Shown here: piece by piece, positions 5,951 through 6,507 of the stretch
Position numbering within the stretch: position 1 is the stretch's first letter
How the letters are laid out: every line of letters starts with the position of its first letter
Assembly (NCBI GenBank): GCA_003175865.1
Contig: PSRF01000060.1
Location: 1 to 6,507, forward strand
DNA length: 6,507 nt
Reading direction: 5' to 3'
Source of the DNA: Blastocatellia bacterium
GTDB lineage: Bacteria; Acidobacteriota; Blastocatellia; Pyrinomonadales; Pyrinomonadaceae
Program-made: the position numbers and the translations under genes
The notes under the pieces: generated by a model
What the model was told of the DNA's origin: nothing
The model's database searches: none
What the model saw: only the letters and a program-made list of their open reading frames with translations

Positions 5951-6507
5951 TTGTTGTTGAAGCTGTGGTCTTTTATTCCTCGACACATTCAACTTGTAAT
6001 CATTAAAGCAATGCAAACAAATAAGCGGGTCTATCGCTGGCTGATGTTTCGCCATGTTGACTTGAGCGATCGAGCTAACGGCACGAGAACCCAATTGCCT
6101 CCGTCAGAAATGCGTTACCGTGTGAGTGGTTCGCCGCATGCAGAGGACTTTGTGGTGGTCGGAAAGAAATGCGCTGCCGATCTAAGGTCAGCGCTAAAGA
6201 AGGTCAACGTTGAGCTCGGATCATTCGGGCAAATACTCGACTTCGGCTGTGGCTGCGGTCGCACGTTGATACACATGAAAGCTTTGGCTCCGCAGGCGCA
6301 ATTCTCCGGTACAGACATGGACTCCGAAGCCATCAAGTGGTGTCAGCAACACATAGACTTTGCTTCGTTTAGTTTCAGCAAAGAAAGACCGCCCATGGAG
6401 TACGCGGCAGACAGCTTTGATTTTATCTACGCGATCTCAGTGTTTACGCATCTTGATGAAGACCATCAGTTTTGCTGGCTCCAGGAACTGCGGCGCATCG
6501 CAAAACC
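5951..6507 (+). CDS. Class I SAM-dependent methyltransferase, 3' end cut by window
   Basis: The frame runs open past the last base, giving 185 visible residues. Motif I is ILDFGCGCGRT (95-105), the ribose-binding acid is D122 in GTDMDSEAIKWC, and SFDFIYAISVFTHLDED (155-171) with LQELRRIAKP is the usual later part of a type 11/25 methyltransferase. Upstream, LPPSEMRYRVSGSP near 49-62 is a conserved lead-in seen in relatives in sugar clusters (from memory). Three consecutive TTG codons (5951, 5954, 5957) follow a strong AGGAAAGGG; TTG 5951 is at the best distance. ATG 6011 is possible but lacks such a site and would drop the segment LKLWSFIPRHIQLVI. The gene starts 4 bases after the glycosyltransferase stop, so the two are probably translated together. 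This suggests it methylates the product of that glycosyltransferase (inference). The C-terminal third, including most of the substrate region, is not visible. Confidence 0.85.
   Translation, partial: MLLKLWSFIPRHIQLVIIKAMQTNKRVYRWLMFRHVDLSDRANGTRTQLPPSEMRYRVSGSPHAEDFVVVGKKCAADLRSALKKVNVELGSFGQILDFGCGCGRTLIHMKALAPQAQFSGTDMDSEAIKWCQQHIDFASFSFSKERPPMEYAADSFDFIYAISVFTHLDEDHQFCWLQELRRIAK

Overview
The window is a stretch of bacterial DNA, close to 50% G+C by eye, that reads as one run of six genes, all on the + strand. There are no RNA genes, CRISPR arrays or insertion sequences. The gene types (FkbM-family methyltransferase, three other class I SAM-dependent methyltransferases, an AsnB-like glutamine amidotransferase and a GT4-type glycosyltransferase) are those usually found together in clusters for capsule, O-antigen or exopolysaccharide. 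The sequence does not name a species. The protein styles resemble those of soil or environmental Gram-negative bacteria such as Acidobacteriota or Proteobacteria, but that is an impression only.

Layout: the first gene (1-693) is an FkbM-type methyltransferase cut by the left edge. A zinc-ribbon plus methyltransferase protein follows (752-1741), then a shorter methyltransferase (1795-2541), an asparagine-synthetase-like enzyme (2580-4595), a GT-B glycosyltransferase (4693-5946), and a further methyltransferase (from TTG 5951) cut by the right edge. Gaps are 58, 53, 38, 97 and 4 bases. None contains a convincing terminator or promoter, so a single polycistronic transcript is the simplest reading. 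No gene-free stretch exceeds 100 bases.

How they may work together (inference): the glycosyltransferase adds a sugar to a lipid-linked or growing glycan. The AsnB-like protein uses glutamine-derived ammonia to amidate a carboxylate, perhaps a uronic acid or an attached amino acid. The four methyltransferases add O-, N- or C-methyl groups to sugars or to their substituents. Four different methyltransferases among six genes is a high share and suggests a heavily methylated, amidated glycan, or a small glycosylated metabolite. No flippase, polymerase, transporter or sugar-nucleotide enzyme lies in the window, so the product class cannot be fixed.

Points of interest are a Thr where classical asparagine synthetases have a catalytic-site Glu, an 11-bp perfect inverted repeat at the glycosyltransferase 3' end just before a strong ribosome binding site and a TTG start, and the near absence of Shine-Dalgarno sequences in front of the other internal genes.
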